Notes: generated by a model from the letters alone, not told the origin. Counted from the first letter of the stretch, positions 1-12,916 are shown. The stretch: 64,000 nt of DNA from Trissonchulus latispiculum (GCA_030248195.1 JASAND010028258.1:19928-83927); one strand, 5' to 3'. Translations and numbers: made by a program.

Positions 1-437
1 TTTCCGGAAAATGTCGCAATAAGGAAAGTTGCTCAGCTCGACGAGCTCTTTCATTTAAGTACCATATCGACCACTTTCGGAAAAATTTTTCAAAATCCGG
101 AATTTTCCGGGTCCAATATCTCGAAATCCGTAAATTTTCCGGAAATTTCGATTTCAGTTTCGAAATCAGCGCTATCGAATTACCCTATGCCCAACTTTTA
201 AGCGAAATCGGGGACAAAAAATTTTTACGTTTCCCTTGGTCCCCCCTTACCATTTTAAAAAATTCCGGGAGTCGCCATTCCCGGAATCCGGGAAATACCG
301 GACTGTCCGCGCTTCAGTCAACACTTCACCCCACCCCAAACCTCCACTGAAAATTTCAGCCCAATCGGTCCACCCAATCAAAAGTTAGAGGGGGGGGACA
401 GGGGGTGGTAACGAGATGAATAATAAATAATAATAAA
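1..437 (+). repeat. Family A repeat unit, partial, with (AAT)n tail
   Basis: This is the right-hand part of a family A body. The monomer is recognised by blocks repeated many times up to 15 kb: the core AGCTCGACGAGCTCTTTCAT, then 'accatatcgaccactttt', 'aaaatccggaattttccgg', 'tttcgatttcagtttcga' and 'ttaccctatga'. The unit ends in a conserved tail: 'tttcagcccaatcggtcca', a G-run followed by 'gaca', and an A/T trinucleotide run. ORFs here are accidental, since they recur in every copy in different frames. The left edge is outside the window. Confidence 0.8.
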
Positions 438-709
438 CGGACATACCCAGATGAAAGGGTTGCCTTTTTGTGTAAAAAGCGGCAACCCAATAAATAAATA
501 AAGAAACTTAGCCATATCAAAGGGTTGTCTTTTTTTTAAAAAAATGCGACAACCCAATAAATAAATAAAGAAACTTAGCCATATCAAAGGGTTGTCTTTT
601 TTTAAAAAAAATGCGACAACCCAATAAGAATAATAATAATAATAATAATAATAATAAACAGACAGTAGAAAGGGTTGCCCTCTTCCTTTGGAAAGGTGGG
701 CAACACAAT
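438..709 (+). repeat. Cluster of four stem-loop modules
   Basis: Four short modules stand head to tail, each a leader of about 15 bases, a perfect or near-perfect stem-loop, and an AATAA-type spacer. The stems are 457-488 (GGGTTGCC / GGCAACCC), 522-555 and 589-622 (both GGGTTGTC / GACAACCC, with a T8/A8 inner stem), and 672-706 (GTTGCCC / GGGCAAC with a CCTTTGG core). The second and third are copies with the same leader 'acttagccatatcaaa'. Identical modules recur at 9.4, 10.5 and 12.7 kb. Confidence 0.8.
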
Positions 710-2193
710 AATAACAAGCTAAATTGGCATGAATGGTTTGCCGCCGCTTCCTTCATTAGGCAGGTCATTTTCTAGGGTCGATTTTCGGTCAAATGGGGGA
801 TAAAGAGTATTTTCTGTGTTGTTTTCTGAAATTGTTGCCCTTAAAGGGGTAGTTGGGATAAGGTATATATATATATATTCCCTGGAAATGGTTGCCCTTG
901 GAAGGGCAGTTGGGATAAGGAACTTTCCTGGAAATGGTTGCCCTTAATGGGGCAGTTGGGATAAGGAATGTTTCTGGAAATGGTTGCCCTTAAAGGGGCA
1001 GTTGGGATAAGGAATGTTTCTGGAATTCGGTTGCCCTTAAAGGGGCAGTTGGGATAAGCAGTTCTTAGCTTAAAGACACTTTACAGTTTAACAAACGTTC
1101 TTCTTGCTAACGTAATCAAATTGCAAAGCAAGTCGGAGAATATGCACAAATCCTTTTTTAGAGTACCTGCTGCAAATTAAGCATGACTGCCTTTGGTCAT
1201 ATCTCCAAAGCCACAACTTCTTTAAAACGTTTGATTGTGCGTATAAAATCTACGTTCTCGACCTCCCCTTGGGCCAACGTTTCGTCCAAATTTTAGACAA
1301 AAGGCTTTTAACCCGTACATCTGAAAATGGTTGCCCTTAAAAGGGCATTTGGGATAAGGAATTTTCGATTACTACAAGTTGCTTGATACACCCTCTTAAA
1401 GGGTGTCCTAGCATATCCACCAGCTCAAATTGACTAACAAGTTAAAAACACAGATATTAGGCGTTTCTGGGCGGTTTGCTCACTTTTGCGGACTCCAACA
1501 GCGTAGCATTTGGCCATATCTCGAGATCCACGGGAACTAGAAACATTTCGATTGCAGATTTGGAATCTGCGTCCCCGAATTACCCTATGACCGACTTTTC
1601 AACCAAATCGGACATTAAACGTTTTTATCCATTTTTGACACCTTCACCTGAAAATGGTTGCCCATAAAAGGGCAGTTGGGATAAGAAATTTTCTACTAAA
1701 TATTGCTGAAAGTTACTTTACACTTCTTTTTAAAGGGTGCCCTAGCAAATCCACCGGGCTAAACTTGACTAATCAGTTCAAAAAAACACAGATATTAGGC
1801 GTTTCTGGGCAGTTTGCTCACTTTTGCGGTCTCCAACAGTGTAACTTTTGGCCATATCTCGAGATTCACAAACGCTAGAAAAATTTCGATTGCAGATTTG
1901 GAATCTGCGTCCCCGAATTACCCTAGGACTGACTTTTCAACCAAATCGGAGACAAAAAGTTTTCGACCATTTTTGAGAATCGCCTTGCCAGAGAACCAGA
2001 ACCCCCCTCTAAACAAGAACCATTTTAAAAAATTAAATTCCCTGCCCTGGTCGACTGGGTGGGTCTAGAGCGATGAAATTAAAATGGGCCAGGTTTGGGA
2101 CCAACCCCCACATACCCACAAAATTTCAGCTCCGGGCGTTGAGCCTAGCTTGAGTTAATAGGGGGGGACAAGAAGAAGAAGAAGAAGAAGAAG

Positions 2194-2222
<29 letters not shown>
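710..2222 (+). repeat. Composite repeat: GGTTGCCC short tandem and family C units
   Basis: At about 829-1060 a 45-55 base unit containing 'ggttgcccttaaaggggca' followed by 'gttgggataagga' is repeated about five times, with an AT run near 865. The same segment recurs at 1327 and 1654. There it heads two related units of about 330 bases that contain 'agatattaggcgtttctgg' and 'tttgcggactccaacag'. The block ends in a G-run, then (AAG)n and (AAT)n at 2160-2222. I see no gene. Confidence 0.75.
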
Positions 2223-2224
<2 letters not shown>

Positions 2225-2285
2225 CGACGAGAATAAGGGTTTGCCCTTTTCCTTCGGAAGTAGCGGCAAACCAATAATAATAATA
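2223..2285 (+). repeat. Stem-loop module
   Basis: The leader 'acacgacgagaataa' is followed by a stem-loop at 2237-2272 (GGGTTTGCC with GGCAAACC) and an AAT spacer. The layout is the same as in the cluster at 438-709, but the leader is different. Confidence 0.75.
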
Positions 2286-3449
2286 AGTCAAAAGGCATCA
2301 AGTGGTTCCCGCCCGACATTTTTCTGCTTATAGAATGAGTTTATAATATTCGGGGCCCCATAACTCATTTGTCCTATATTTTGACGCTTTACCCCTATTA
2401 CAACTTTTTACCTACGCAACGAGAGCTTTCGAATGATACCCATATTGGGGGGTTTCCGTCACTTTCAATTTTGGCCCATTTTGATCGTTTCTGGCCATTT
2501 TTGACCCTTTTGGAACCACGTAACTCTTTTTTCCTACATTTTGACGCTTTGGCCCTATTACAACTTTTTATCCACGCAACGAGAGCTTTCGAATGACACC
2601 GGTATCAGCCGTATCTGACAATTTTCAATTTTGGCCCATTTTGACCGTCTCTGGCCATTTTTGACCCCTTTGGAGCCCCGTAACTCATTTTTCCTACATT
2701 TTGACGCATTACCCCTATTACAACTTTTTACCTACGCAACGAGAGCTTTCGAATGACACCGGTATCAGCCGTATCCGACAATTTTCAATTTTGGCCCATT
2801 TTGACCGTCTCTGGCCATTTTTGAGCCCTTTGGAGCCCCGTAACTCATTTTTCCTACATTTTGACGCTTTACCCCTATTACAACTTTTTACCTACGCAAC
2901 GAGAGCTTTCGAATGATACCCATATTGGGGGGTTTCCGTAACTTTCAATTTTGACCTTTTGCAGCATCACCGTATCGAGTAATTGCGAATTATGTGACAC
3001 TATGGTACCCAGGTGCCCGGAGGGGCTTCCCGCATCGGGTGCCATCCTACATGCAAAATTTCAGGCCAACTAGTTGACTCTAGCTCGAGATAAAGGCGGA
3101 AAACCCCTTCAAGCGGCCGTTTTGGCCGTTTTTGGCCATTTTTGACCCTTTTTCGCCTCATAACTCAAAATAGGTACATTTTCAGGCCTTGACCCAATTA
3201 CAACTTTTTCATTACTCGCCGAGAGCTTTCGAATGATACCAAAATTAGCTCATTTGGACAACTTTTTTATTTTACTCATTTTTACTCACGGGGCTGCTCT
3301 GGGAGCAACTTTGCACCCCCGGGGCTCCCCGCGCTTCCGGGAGCAGTTCAGGTCCATGCGCAACTCCACTGAAGATTTCAGCCCGATCGGTCCATCCAAA
3401 CTCGAGCTAGACTTGGGGGACACGAAATTGTGGACAATAATAAGAATAA
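2286..3449 (+). repeat. Family B repeat unit 1
   Basis: The unit starts with 'gtcaaaaggcatcaagtggt' and contains several monomers of about 160 bases. Each monomer reads roughly 'gtaactcatttttcctacat', 'ccctattacaactttttac', 'gcaacgagagctttcgaatg', 'tttcaattttgacccatttt', and a run of 'ttttggccatttttgaccc'. It ends with 'cacgaaattgtggacaata' and an AAT/AAG tail. Short ORFs across it are the monomer translated and are not genes. Confidence 0.8.
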
Positions 3450-4776
3450 GTCAAAAGGCATCAAGTGGTTCCCGCCCGTCATTTTTCCGTTTATACAAAG
3501 AGCTTAGTACTTTTTGTAAATGTATGCAGTTACTAGTTTTACGTCTACGATAACTGGTTCCCACCCCCAGCTCATCAAGAGCTTTCGATTTATACCACTA
3601 TCAGACCAATCCGACAAAGTTCGATTTTGACCGATTTTGACCGGTTTTGGCCATTTTTGACCCTTTTGTGGCTCCGTAACTCATTTTTCCTACATTTTGG
3701 CGCTTTACCCCTATTACAACTTCTTACCTACGCAACGAGAGCTTTCGAATGATACCCATATTGGGGGGTTTCCGACAACTTTTAATTTTGACCCATTTTC
3801 ACCGTTTTTGGTCATTTTTGACCCCTTTGAGGCCCCGTAACTCATTTCTCCTACATTTTGGCGCTTTACCCCTATTACAACTTCTTACCTACGCAACGAG
3901 AGCTTTCGAATGATACCCATATTGGGGGGTTTCCGACAACTTTTAATTTTGACCCATTTTGACCGTTTTTGGTCATTTTTGACCCCTTTTGAGGCCCCGT
4001 AACTCATTTCTCCTACATTTTGGCGCTTTACACCTATTACAACTTCTTACCTACGCAACGAGAGCTTTCGAATGATACCCATAGTGGGGGGTTTCCGACA
4101 ACTTTTAATTTTGACCCATTTTGACCGTTTTTGGTCATTTTTGACCCCTTTGAGGCCCCGTAACTCATTTCTCCTACATTTTGGCGCTTTACCCCTATTA
4201 CAACTTTTTACCTACGCAACGAGAGCTTTCAAATGATACCCATATTGGGGGGTTTCCGTCACTTTCAATTTTGACCATTTGCAGCATCACCGTATCGAGT
4301 AATTGCGAATTGTGTGACACTATGGTGCCCAGGTGCCCGGAGTGTCTTCCCGCATCGGGTGCCACCCTACATGCAAAATTTCAGGCCAACTAGTTGACTC
4401 TAGCTCGAGATAAAGACGGAAAACCCCTTCAAACGGCCGTTTTGGCCGTTTTTGGCCATTTTTGCCCCTTTTTTGCCTCATAACTCAAACTAGGTACATT
4501 TTCAGGCCTTGACCCAATTACAACTTTTTCATTACTCGCCGAGAGCTTTCGAATGATACCAAAATTAGCTCATTTGGACAACTTTTTTATTTTACTCATT
4601 TTTACTCACGGGGCTGCTCCGGGAGCACCTCTGCTCCCCCGGGGCTCCCCGCGCTTCCGGGAGCAGTTCAAGTCAAGACCTTCAAAATGAGGTATCAACC
4701 ACCTCTCTACCCCTTTCCAATCTCGAGATAGACAGGGGGTACACGAAATTGTGGACAATAATAAGAATAAGAATAA
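3450..4776 (+). repeat. Family B repeat unit 2
   Basis: It has the same start ('gtcaaaaggcatcaagtggt') and the same tail ('acacgaaattgtggacaata') as unit 1. Four monomers of about 160 bases at 3670-4250 are nearly identical to each other, which suggests recent internal expansion. Confidence 0.8.
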
Positions 4777-6261
4777 GTCAAAAGGCATCAAGTGGTTCCC
4801 GCCCGACATTTTTTCGTTTATGGACTGAGTTTATAATATTCAGGGCCCCATAACTCATTTGTCCTATATTTTGACGCATTAGCCCTATTGCAACTTTTTA
4901 TCTACGTAACGAGAGCTTTCGAATGATACCAATCTTGTTGGGTTTCGGTTACCTTCAATTTTGAACCATTTTGTCCGGTTTTGGCCTTTTTTGACCCTTT
5001 TGGGGCTCGGTAACTCATTTTTCCGACATTCTGCCGCTTTGGCCCTATTAAAATTTTTTATCTACGCAACGAGAGCTTTCGAATGACACCGGTATTAACC
5101 GGATCCGACAATTTTCAATTTTGACCCATTTTGACCGGTTTTTACCATTTTGACCCTTTTGGGGCCCCGTTACTCACTTGTCCTACATTTTGGCGCTTCG
5201 GCCCTATTACAACTTTTTATCTACTCAACGAGAGCTTTCGAATGACGTCGGTATCGACCGGATCCGACAATTTTCAGTTTTGACCCATTTTGACCTGTTT
5301 TTGGCCATTTTTGACCCCTTTGAGGCCCCGTAACTAATTTTTCCTGCATTTTGACGCCTTGGCCCTATTACAAGTTTTTATCCACGCAACGAGAGCTGTC
5401 GAATGGTATCCATATTGGGGGGTTTCCGACAAACCTTCAATTTTGGCCCATTTTGACCGTTTCTGGCCATTTTTGACCCCTTTGGAGCCCCGTAACTCAT
5501 TTTTCCTACATTTTGACGCTTTACCCCTATTACAACTTTTTATCCATGCAACGAGAGCTTTCGAATGACACCGGTATCAGCCGTATCCGACAATTTTCAA
5601 TTTCGGCAAATTTTGACCGTTTCTGGCCATTTTTGACCCCTTTGGAGCCCCGTAACTCATTTTTCCTACATTTTGACGCTTTACCCCTATTACAACTTTT
5701 TACCTACGCAACTAGAGCTTTCGAATGATACCCATATTGGGGGATTTCCGTCACTTTCAATTTTGACCATTTGCAGCATCACCGTATCGAGTAATTGCGA
5801 ATTGCCTGACACTATGGAACCCAGGTGCCTGAAGGGCCTTCCCCCATCGGGTGCCACCCTACATACCAAATTTCAGGCCAACTAGTTGACTCTAGCTCGA
5901 GATAAATGCGGAAAATCCCTTCAAACGGCCGTTTTGGCCGTTTTTGGCCATTTTTGATCCCTTTTTGCCTCATAACTCAAAATAGGTACATTTTCAGGCC
6001 TTGACCCTATTACAACTTTTTCATAGCTCAACGAGAGCTTTCGAATGATACCAAAATTAGCTCATTTGGACAACTTTTTTATTTTACTCATTTTTACTCA
6101 CGGGGGTGCTCCGGGAGCACCTCTGCTCCCCCGGGGCTCCCCGCGCTTCCGGGAGCACTTCAAGTCAAGACCTTCAAAATGAGGTATCAACCACCTCTCT
6201 GCTCCTTTCCAATCTCGAGATAGAGGGGGGGTACACGAAAATGTGAACAATAATAAGAATA
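4777..6261 (+). repeat. Family B repeat unit 3
   Basis: Another full family B unit, with about seven monomers, the GC-rich segment 'cgggagcacctctgctcccc' near the 3' end, and the G-run plus 'gtacacgaaa' tail. The monomers differ from each other more than in unit 2. Confidence 0.8.
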
Positions 6262-7078
6262 ACTAGCGCTACTGCAAGAATGTGTTGCCCACAACTGGTT
6301 TTTCTGTTTATTTTTCTGCCATAACTTTCACCAGAAGCATTTCCGGAAAATACGGTAATGATGAAAATTACTCAGCACGACGAGCTCTTTCATTTGAGTA
6401 CCTTATCGACCACTTTCGGAAAAATTTTTCAAAATCCGGAATATTCCGGATCGAATATCTCGAAATCCGTAAAGTTTCCGGAAATTTCGATTTCCGTTTC
6501 GATATCAGCGTGGTCGAATTACCCTATGACCAGCTTTTAAGCAAAATCGGAGACAAATAATTTTTTGGTCCAAAATCCGGATTTCCGTGAATTCCCGGAT
6601 TTTCCGTTTTTTGGCCATAACTTTCGCTACACCCATTTCCGGAAAATGTCGCAAGAAGGAAAGTTGTTCAGCTCGACGAGCTCTTTCGTTTGAGTACCAT
6701 ATCGACCACTTTTAGAAAAATTTTTAAAAATCCGGAATTTTCCGGGTCGAATATCTCGAAATCCGGAAATTTTCCGGAAATTTCGATTTCAGTTTCGAAA
6801 TCAGCGTGGTCGAGTAACCCTATGACCAACTTTTGAGCGAAATCGGAGACAAAAAATTTTTGACCAAATTTTGGATTTTGAAATTTCGCCTTGGTCCCCC
6901 CTTACCAACCGAAAAATTCCGGGATTCGCCATTCCCGGAATTCGAAAGGTATCGGACTGCCCAACTGAGGATCCAATGTCCTAGTCAAGGGCTTCAAAAT
7001 GAGGTATCAACCACCCCTGTACCCCTTCCCAATCTCGAGATCTAGGGGGGGGACAGACGGATAATAATAATAATAATA
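6262..7078 (+). repeat. Family A repeat unit 1
   Basis: The leader 'ctagcgctactgcaagaatg' is followed by 'tgttgcccacaac', two family A monomers, and the tail 'ctcgagatctagggggggac' with (AAT)n. No gene is visible. Confidence 0.8.
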
Positions 7079-7731
7079 ACTAGCGCTACTGCAAGAATGT
7101 GTTGCCCACAACACGTTCCTTTGTGGTATAGATTTTGCTAGATACCTGTTAAACTGTTTCTGTTCAGGAAATCTGTCCCCGGACTCAAAGAGCTTTCAAT
7201 TAAGTACCATATTGCCCATGTTTCGACGAATTTTTGAAAATCCGGTATTTTCCGGAAATTCCGGATTTTCCGATCTGCGGCCATAACTTTCGCCAGAAAC
7301 ATTTCCGGAAAGTATGGTAATGATAAAAATTACCCAGCTCGACGAGCACTTTCATTTAAGTACCATATCGACCACTTTTGGAGAAATTTTTCAAAATCTG
7401 GAATTTTCCGGATCGAATATCTCGAAATCCGTAAATTTTCCGGAAATTGCGATTTCAGTTTCGAAATCAGCGTGGTCGAGTTACCCTATGACCGACTTTT
7501 GAGCCAAATTGGAGACAAAAAATTTTTGACCAAATTTTGGATTTTTGAAATTTCGCCTTGGTCCCCCCTTACCATCCGGAAAAATCCGAATTTTCAAAAC
7601 CCGGAATTTCGGAACCATCTTACTTCCGGGAGATGTCCTAGTCAAGGGCTTCAAAATAAGGTATCAACCACCCCTGTACCCCTTCCCAATCTCGAGATCT
7701 AGGGGGGGACAGACGGATAATAATAATAATA
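7079..7731 (+). repeat. Family A repeat unit 2
   Basis: It has the same leader and tail as the preceding unit. The body starts with a diverged segment (7110-7260) and then one family A monomer with the conserved core at about 7335. Confidence 0.8.
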
Positions 7732-7791
7732 AGCACAGACCAATAACAAGGTGTTGCCCATTCCTTTGGAAAAGTGGGCAACACAATAATA
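7732..7791 (+). repeat. Stem-loop module
   Basis: The leader 'cacagaccaataacaag' is followed by a stem-loop at 7751-7784 (GTGTTGCCC / GGGCAACAC, inner CCTTTGG) and AATAATAA. Copies with the same leader are at 9.47, 12.73 and 15.08 kb. Confidence 0.8.
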
Positions 7792-9389
7792 AATCCTACC
7801 GGCATCAACGGGTTGTCGCAGCCATTTTCCTTTTATCAAAGGGCGCAATTCAGAATTCATTTATTCCTCTTATATACGGCCAAAATTCAGTTTGGTACAT
7901 TTTCACTTTTTGTTTATATTGCAGTTTTTTCTACTCGTTTAGGGCTTTCAAATGAGTACCATATTGACTACTTTTGAGACAATTTTTAAAAATTCGGATT
8001 TTCCGGGAATTACCGGATTTTCAGTTTTTCGGCAATAACTTTCGCTAGACGCATTTCCGGAAAATTTCGCAAGAAGGAAAGTTGTTCAGCTCGACGAGCT
8101 CCTTCATTTGAGTACCATATCGACTACTTTTGAGACAATTTTTAAAAATTCGGATTTTCCGGGAATTACCGGATTTTCAGTTTTTCGGCAATAACTTTCG
8201 CTAGACGCATTTCCGGAAAATTTCGCAAGAAGGAAAGTTGTTCAGCTCGACGAGCTCTTTCATTTGAGTACCATATCGACTACTTTTGGAGACATTTTTC
8301 AAAATTCGGAAATTTCCGGGGCGAATATCTCGAAATCCACAAATTTTCCGGAAATTTCGATTTCAGTTTCGAAATCAGCGTGGTCGACTTACCCTATGAC
8401 CAACTTTTAAGCAAAATCGGAGACAAAAAATTTTTAAGTCCAAAATCCGGTTTTCGTGAATTCCCGGATTTTCAGTTTTTCGGCTATAACTTTCGCTAGA
8501 CGCATTTTCGGAAAATTTCGCAAGAAGGAAAGTTGTTCAGCTCGACGAGCTCTTTCATTTGAGTACCATATTGACTACTTTTGAGACAATTTTTAAAAAT
8601 TCGGATTTTCCGGGAATTACCGGATTTTCAGTTTTTCGGCAATAACTTTCGCTAGACGCATTTCCGGAAACTTTCGCAAGAAGGAAAGTTGTTCAGCTCG
8701 ACGAGCTCTTTCATTTGAGTACCATATCGACTACTTTTGGAGAAATTTTTCAAAATTCGGAAATTTCCGGGGCGAATATCTCGAAATCCACAAATTTTCC
8801 GGAAATTTCGATTTCAGTTTCGAAATCAGCGTAGTTAAATTACCCTATAACCAACTTTTGAGCAAAATCGGAGACAAAAAATTTTTAAGTCCAAAATCCG
8901 GTTTTCGTGAATTCCCGGATTTTCAGTTTTTCGGCTATAACTTTCGCTAGACGCATTTTCGGAAAATTTCGCAAGAAGGAAAGTTGTTCAGCTCGACGAG
9001 CTCTTTCATTTGAGTACCATATCGACTACTTTTGGAGAAAGTTTTCAAAATTCGGAAATTTCCGGGGCGAATATCTCGAAATCCGCAAATTTTCCGGAAA
9101 TTTCGATTTCAGTTTCGAAATCAGCGTGGTCGACTTACCCTATGACCAACTTTTAAGCAAAATCGAAGACAAAAAATTTTTACGTTTCCCTTGGTCCCCC
9201 CTTACGATTTTTTAAATTTCCGGGAGCCGCTATTTCCGGAATCAGGGAGATATCGGGATGCCCTTACAAACGGGAGCACTTCAGGTCACCCTACAACTGT
9301 GCTGTGAATTTCAGCCCGATCGGTCCAGCCAATCTCGAGAAAAAGGGGGGGGACACAAATGTTGACCGGAATAATAAATAAATAAATAA
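7792..9389 (+). repeat. Family A repeat unit 3, several monomers
   Basis: It starts with 'atcctaccggcatcaacggg' and 'ttgtcgc'. Five or more family A monomers follow, some containing duplicated sub-blocks of about 120 bases (compare 7968-8085, 8125-8245 and 8575-8700). The end is the G-run, 'gacacaaatgttgaccgg' and an AATAAATAA tail. Confidence 0.8.
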
Positions 9390-9510
9390 AGAAACTTAGC
9401 CATATCAAAGGGTTGTCTTTTTTTTAAAAAAATGCGACAACCCAATAATAATAAGCACAGACCAATAACAAAGTGTTGCCCAAATCCTTTGGAAAAGTGG
9501 GCAACACAAT
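9390..9510 (+). repeat. Two stem-loop modules
   Basis: Stem-loops lie at 9410-9443 (GGGTTGTC type, leader 'acttagccatatcaaa') and 9473-9507 (GTGTTGCCC type, leader 'cacagaccaataacaaa'). They are separated by AATAATAATAAG. Confidence 0.8.
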
Positions 9511-10488
9511 AAATCCTACCGGCATCAACGGGTTGTCGCGCATTTTCCTCTTATTCCTCTGTGCTTATATTGGCTCGGGCAAAAACTCAGTTTTGGAACA
9601 TTTTCAGACTTTGGCCCTATCACAATTTTTTCCCTACTCGCTGAGAGCTTTCGAATAAGTACCATATTGACAACTTTTAGGACAATTTTTAAAATTCCGG
9701 TTTTTCCGGGAATTCCCGGATTTTCAGTTTTTCGGCCGTAATTTTCGCTGGACGCATTTCCGGAAAATGTCGCAAGAAGGAAAGTTGCTCAGCTCGACGA
9801 GTTCTTTCATTTGAGTACCATATCGACCACTTTCGGAAACATTTGTCAAAATCGGGAATTTTCCGGGCCGAATATCTCGAAATCCGTAAATTTTCCTGAA
9901 ATTTCGATTCCAGTTTCGAAATCAGCGTGGTCGAATTACCCTATAGCCAACTTTTGAGTGAAATCGAAGACAAAAAATTTTGAAGACCAAAATCTGGGTT
10001 TTCGTGAATTCCCGGATTTTCAGTTTTTCGGGCATAACTTTCGCTAGACACATTTCCGGAAAATGGCGCAAGAAGCAAAGTTGCTCAGCTCGACGAGCTC
10101 TTTCATTTGAGCCCCATATTGACCACTTTTGGGGAAATTTTTCAAAATCCGGAATTTTCCGGGCCGAATATCTTGAAATCCGTAAATTTTCCGGAAATTT
10201 CGATTTCAGTTTCGAAATCAGCATGGTCGAATTACCCTATGACCAACTTTTGAGCGAAATCGGAGACAAAAAATTTTTGACCATTTTTTAGAATCGCCTT
10301 GGACCCCCCTTACGATTTTCAAAATTCCGGGAGCCGCCATTCCCGGAATCCGGGAGATATCGGGCTGCCCCCACTTCCGGTACCACTTCATGCCACCCTA
10401 CTACTATGGTGAGAATTTCAGCCCGATCGGTCCAGCCAATCTCGAGAAAAAGGGGGGGGACAAAGTGTTGACCGGAATAATAAATAAA
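9511..10488 (+). repeat. Family A repeat unit 4
   Basis: The leader 'atcctaccggcatcaacggg' precedes three monomers with the conserved core. The tail is a G-run, 'gacaaagtgttgaccgg' and AATAATAAATAA. Confidence 0.8.
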
Positions 10489-10552
10489 GAAACTTAGCCA
10501 TATCAAAGGGTTGTCTTTTTTTTAAAAAAATGCGACAACCCAATAATAATAA
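10489..10552 (+). repeat. Stem-loop module
   Basis: A GGGTTGTC-type stem-loop at 10508-10541 with the 'acttagccatatcaaa' leader, near-identical to those at 522, 589 and 9410. Confidence 0.8.
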
Positions 10553-11379
10553 GAACTAGCGCTACAGCAAGAATGTGTTGCCCACAACTGGTTTTTCTGT
10601 TTATTTTTCTGCCATAACTTTCGCTAGAGGCATTTTCAGAAAATGTCGCAAGAAGGAAAGTTGCTCAGCTCGACGAACTCTTTCGTTTGAGCACGATATC
10701 GACCACTTTCAGAGAAATTTTTCAAAATCCGGAATTTTCCGGAACGAATATATCGAAATCCGTAAATTTTCGGGAAATTTCGATTTTAGTTTCGAAATCA
10801 GCGTGGTCGAATTACCCTATGACCAGCTTTTAAGCAAAATCGGAGACAAAAAATTTTTCAACCCAAAATCCGGATTTTCGTGAATTCCCGGATTTTCACT
10901 TTTTCGGACATAACTTTCGCTAGACGCATTTTTGGAAAATGTCGCAAGAAGGAAAGTTGCTCAGCTCGAGGAGATCTTTCATTTGAGTACCATATCGATC
11001 ACTTTTGGAGAAATTTTTCAAAATCCGGAATTTTCCGGGTCGATTATCTCGAAATCCGGAAATTTTCCGGAAATTTCGATTTCAGTTTCGAAATCAGCGT
11101 GGTCGAGGTACCCTATGACCAACTTTTGAGCGAAATCGGAGACAAAAAATTTTTGACCAAATTTAGGATTTTGAAATTTCGCCTTGGTCCCCCCTTACCA
11201 ACCGAAAAATTCCGGGATTCGCCATTCCCGAAATCCGGAAGGTATCGGAGCCATCTTGCTTCCCGGAGATGTCCTAGTCAAGGGCTTCAAAATAAGGTAT
11301 CAACCACCCCTGTACGCCTTCCCAATCTCGAGATCTAGGGGGGGGACAGACGGATAATAATAATAATAATAATAAATCC
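10553..11379 (+). repeat. Family A repeat unit 5
   Basis: The leader 'ctagcgctacagcaagaatg' is followed by two to three monomers, the tail 'ctcgagatctaggggggggg' and (AAT)n. Confidence 0.8.
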
Positions 11380-12649
11380 TACCGGCATCAACGGGTTGTC
11401 GCGCATTTTCCTCTTATCCTTCCTCTGTGCTTATATTGGCTCGGGCTAAAACTCAGTTTTGGAAGATTTTCAGACTTTGGCCCTATCACAACTTTTTCCC
11501 TACTCGCTGAGAGCTTTCGAATAAGTACCATATTGACAACTTTTAGGACACTTTTTAAAATTCCGGTTTTTCCGGGAACTCCCGGATTTTCAGTTTTTTG
11601 GCCGTAATTTTTGCTGGACCCATTTCCGGAAAATGTCGCAGGAAGGAAAGTTGCTCAGCTCGACGAGTTCTTTCATTTGAGTACCATATCGACCACTTTC
11701 GGAAAAATTTTTCAAAATCCGGAATTTTCCGGGCCGAATATGTCGAAATCCGTAAATTTTCCGGGAATTTCAATTTCAGATTCGAAATCAGCGCTACCGA
11801 CTTACCCTATGACCAACTTTTAAGCAAAATCCGAGACAAAAAATTTTTAAGTCAAAATCCGGGTTTTCGTGAATTCCCGGATTTTCAGTTTTCCGGCTAT
11901 AACTTTCGCTAGACGCATTTTCGGAAAATACCGCAAGAAGGAAAGTTGCTCAGCTCGACGAGTTCTTTCATTTGAGTACCATATCGACCACTTTCCGAAA
12001 AATTTTTCAAAATCCGGAATTTCCGGACATAATATCTCGAAATCCGTGAATTTTCCGGGAATTTCAATTTCAGATTCGAAATCAGCACCACCGACTTACC
12101 CTATGACCAACTTTTAAGCAAAATCCGAGACAAAAAATTTTTAAGTCCAAAATCCGGGTTTTCGTGAATTCCCGGATTTTCAGTTTTTCGGCTATAACTT
12201 TCGCTAGACGCATTTCCGGAAAATGTCGCAAGAAGGAAAGTTGTTCAGCTCGGCGAGCTCTTTCATTTGAGTACCATATCGACCACTTTTGGAGAAATTT
12301 TTCAAAATCCGGAATTTTCCGGGTCGAATATCTCGAAATCCGGAAATTTTCCGGAAATTTCGATTTCAGTTTCGAAATCAGCGTGGTCGACTTACCCTAT
12401 GACCAACTTTTAAGCAAAATCGGAGACAAAAAATTTTTACGTTTCCCTTGGTCCCCCCTTACGATTTTTAAAATTCCGGGATTCGCCATTCCCGGAATCC
12501 GGGAGATATCGGGATGCCCTTACAAACGGGAGCACTTCAGGTCACCCTACAACTATGGTGAGAATTTCAGCCCGATCGGTCCAGCCAATCTCGAGAAAAA
12601 GGGGGGGGACACAAATGTTGACCGGAATAATAAATAAATAAATAAATAA
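11380..12649 (+). repeat. Family A repeat unit 6
   Basis: The leader 'atcctaccggcatcaacggg' precedes four monomers. The monomers at about 11860 and 12160 keep the same block order. The tail is a G-run, 'gacacaaatgttgaccgg' and (AATA)n. Confidence 0.8.
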
Positions 12650-12916
12650 AGAAACTTAGCCATAACAAAGGGTTGTCTTTTTTTTAAAAAAATGCGACAA
12701 CCCAATAAGCACAGAACGATAACAAGGTGTTGCCATTTCCTTTGGAAAAGTGGGCAACACAATAAGAATAATAATAATAATAATAATAATAATAAACATG
12801 TCCAGAACATAGGGTTCCAAACCCTTTGGAAAAGGGCGGGAACCCAATAATAATAAACATGTCCAGAACATAGGGTTCCAAACCCTTTGGAAAAGGGCGG
12901 GAACCCAATAAGAATA
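12650..12916 (+). repeat. Cluster of four stem-loop modules
   Basis: Stem-loops lie at 12670-12703 (GGGTTGTC type), 12727-12760 (GTGTTGCC type), and 12812-12845 and 12873-12906 (GGGTTCC / GGGAACCC, leader 'catgtccagaacata'). The last two are adjacent near-identical copies separated only by AATAATAATAAA. This is the clearest view of the module as a repeating unit of about 60 bases. Confidence 0.85.

Noticed and set aside
2369..5885. Many ORFs of 60-106 codons with 'LPTQRELSNDT'-type peptides on the plus strand
   Set aside because: They are the family B monomer translated in one frame. The same DNA is open in other frames, and copies carry random breaks, so there is no sign of protein selection.
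8907..12637. ORFs of 100-157 codons with 'SARRALSFEYHIDHF'-type peptides
   Set aside because: Translation of family A monomers. Alternative frames and the minus strand are equally open, and breaks follow monomer boundaries.
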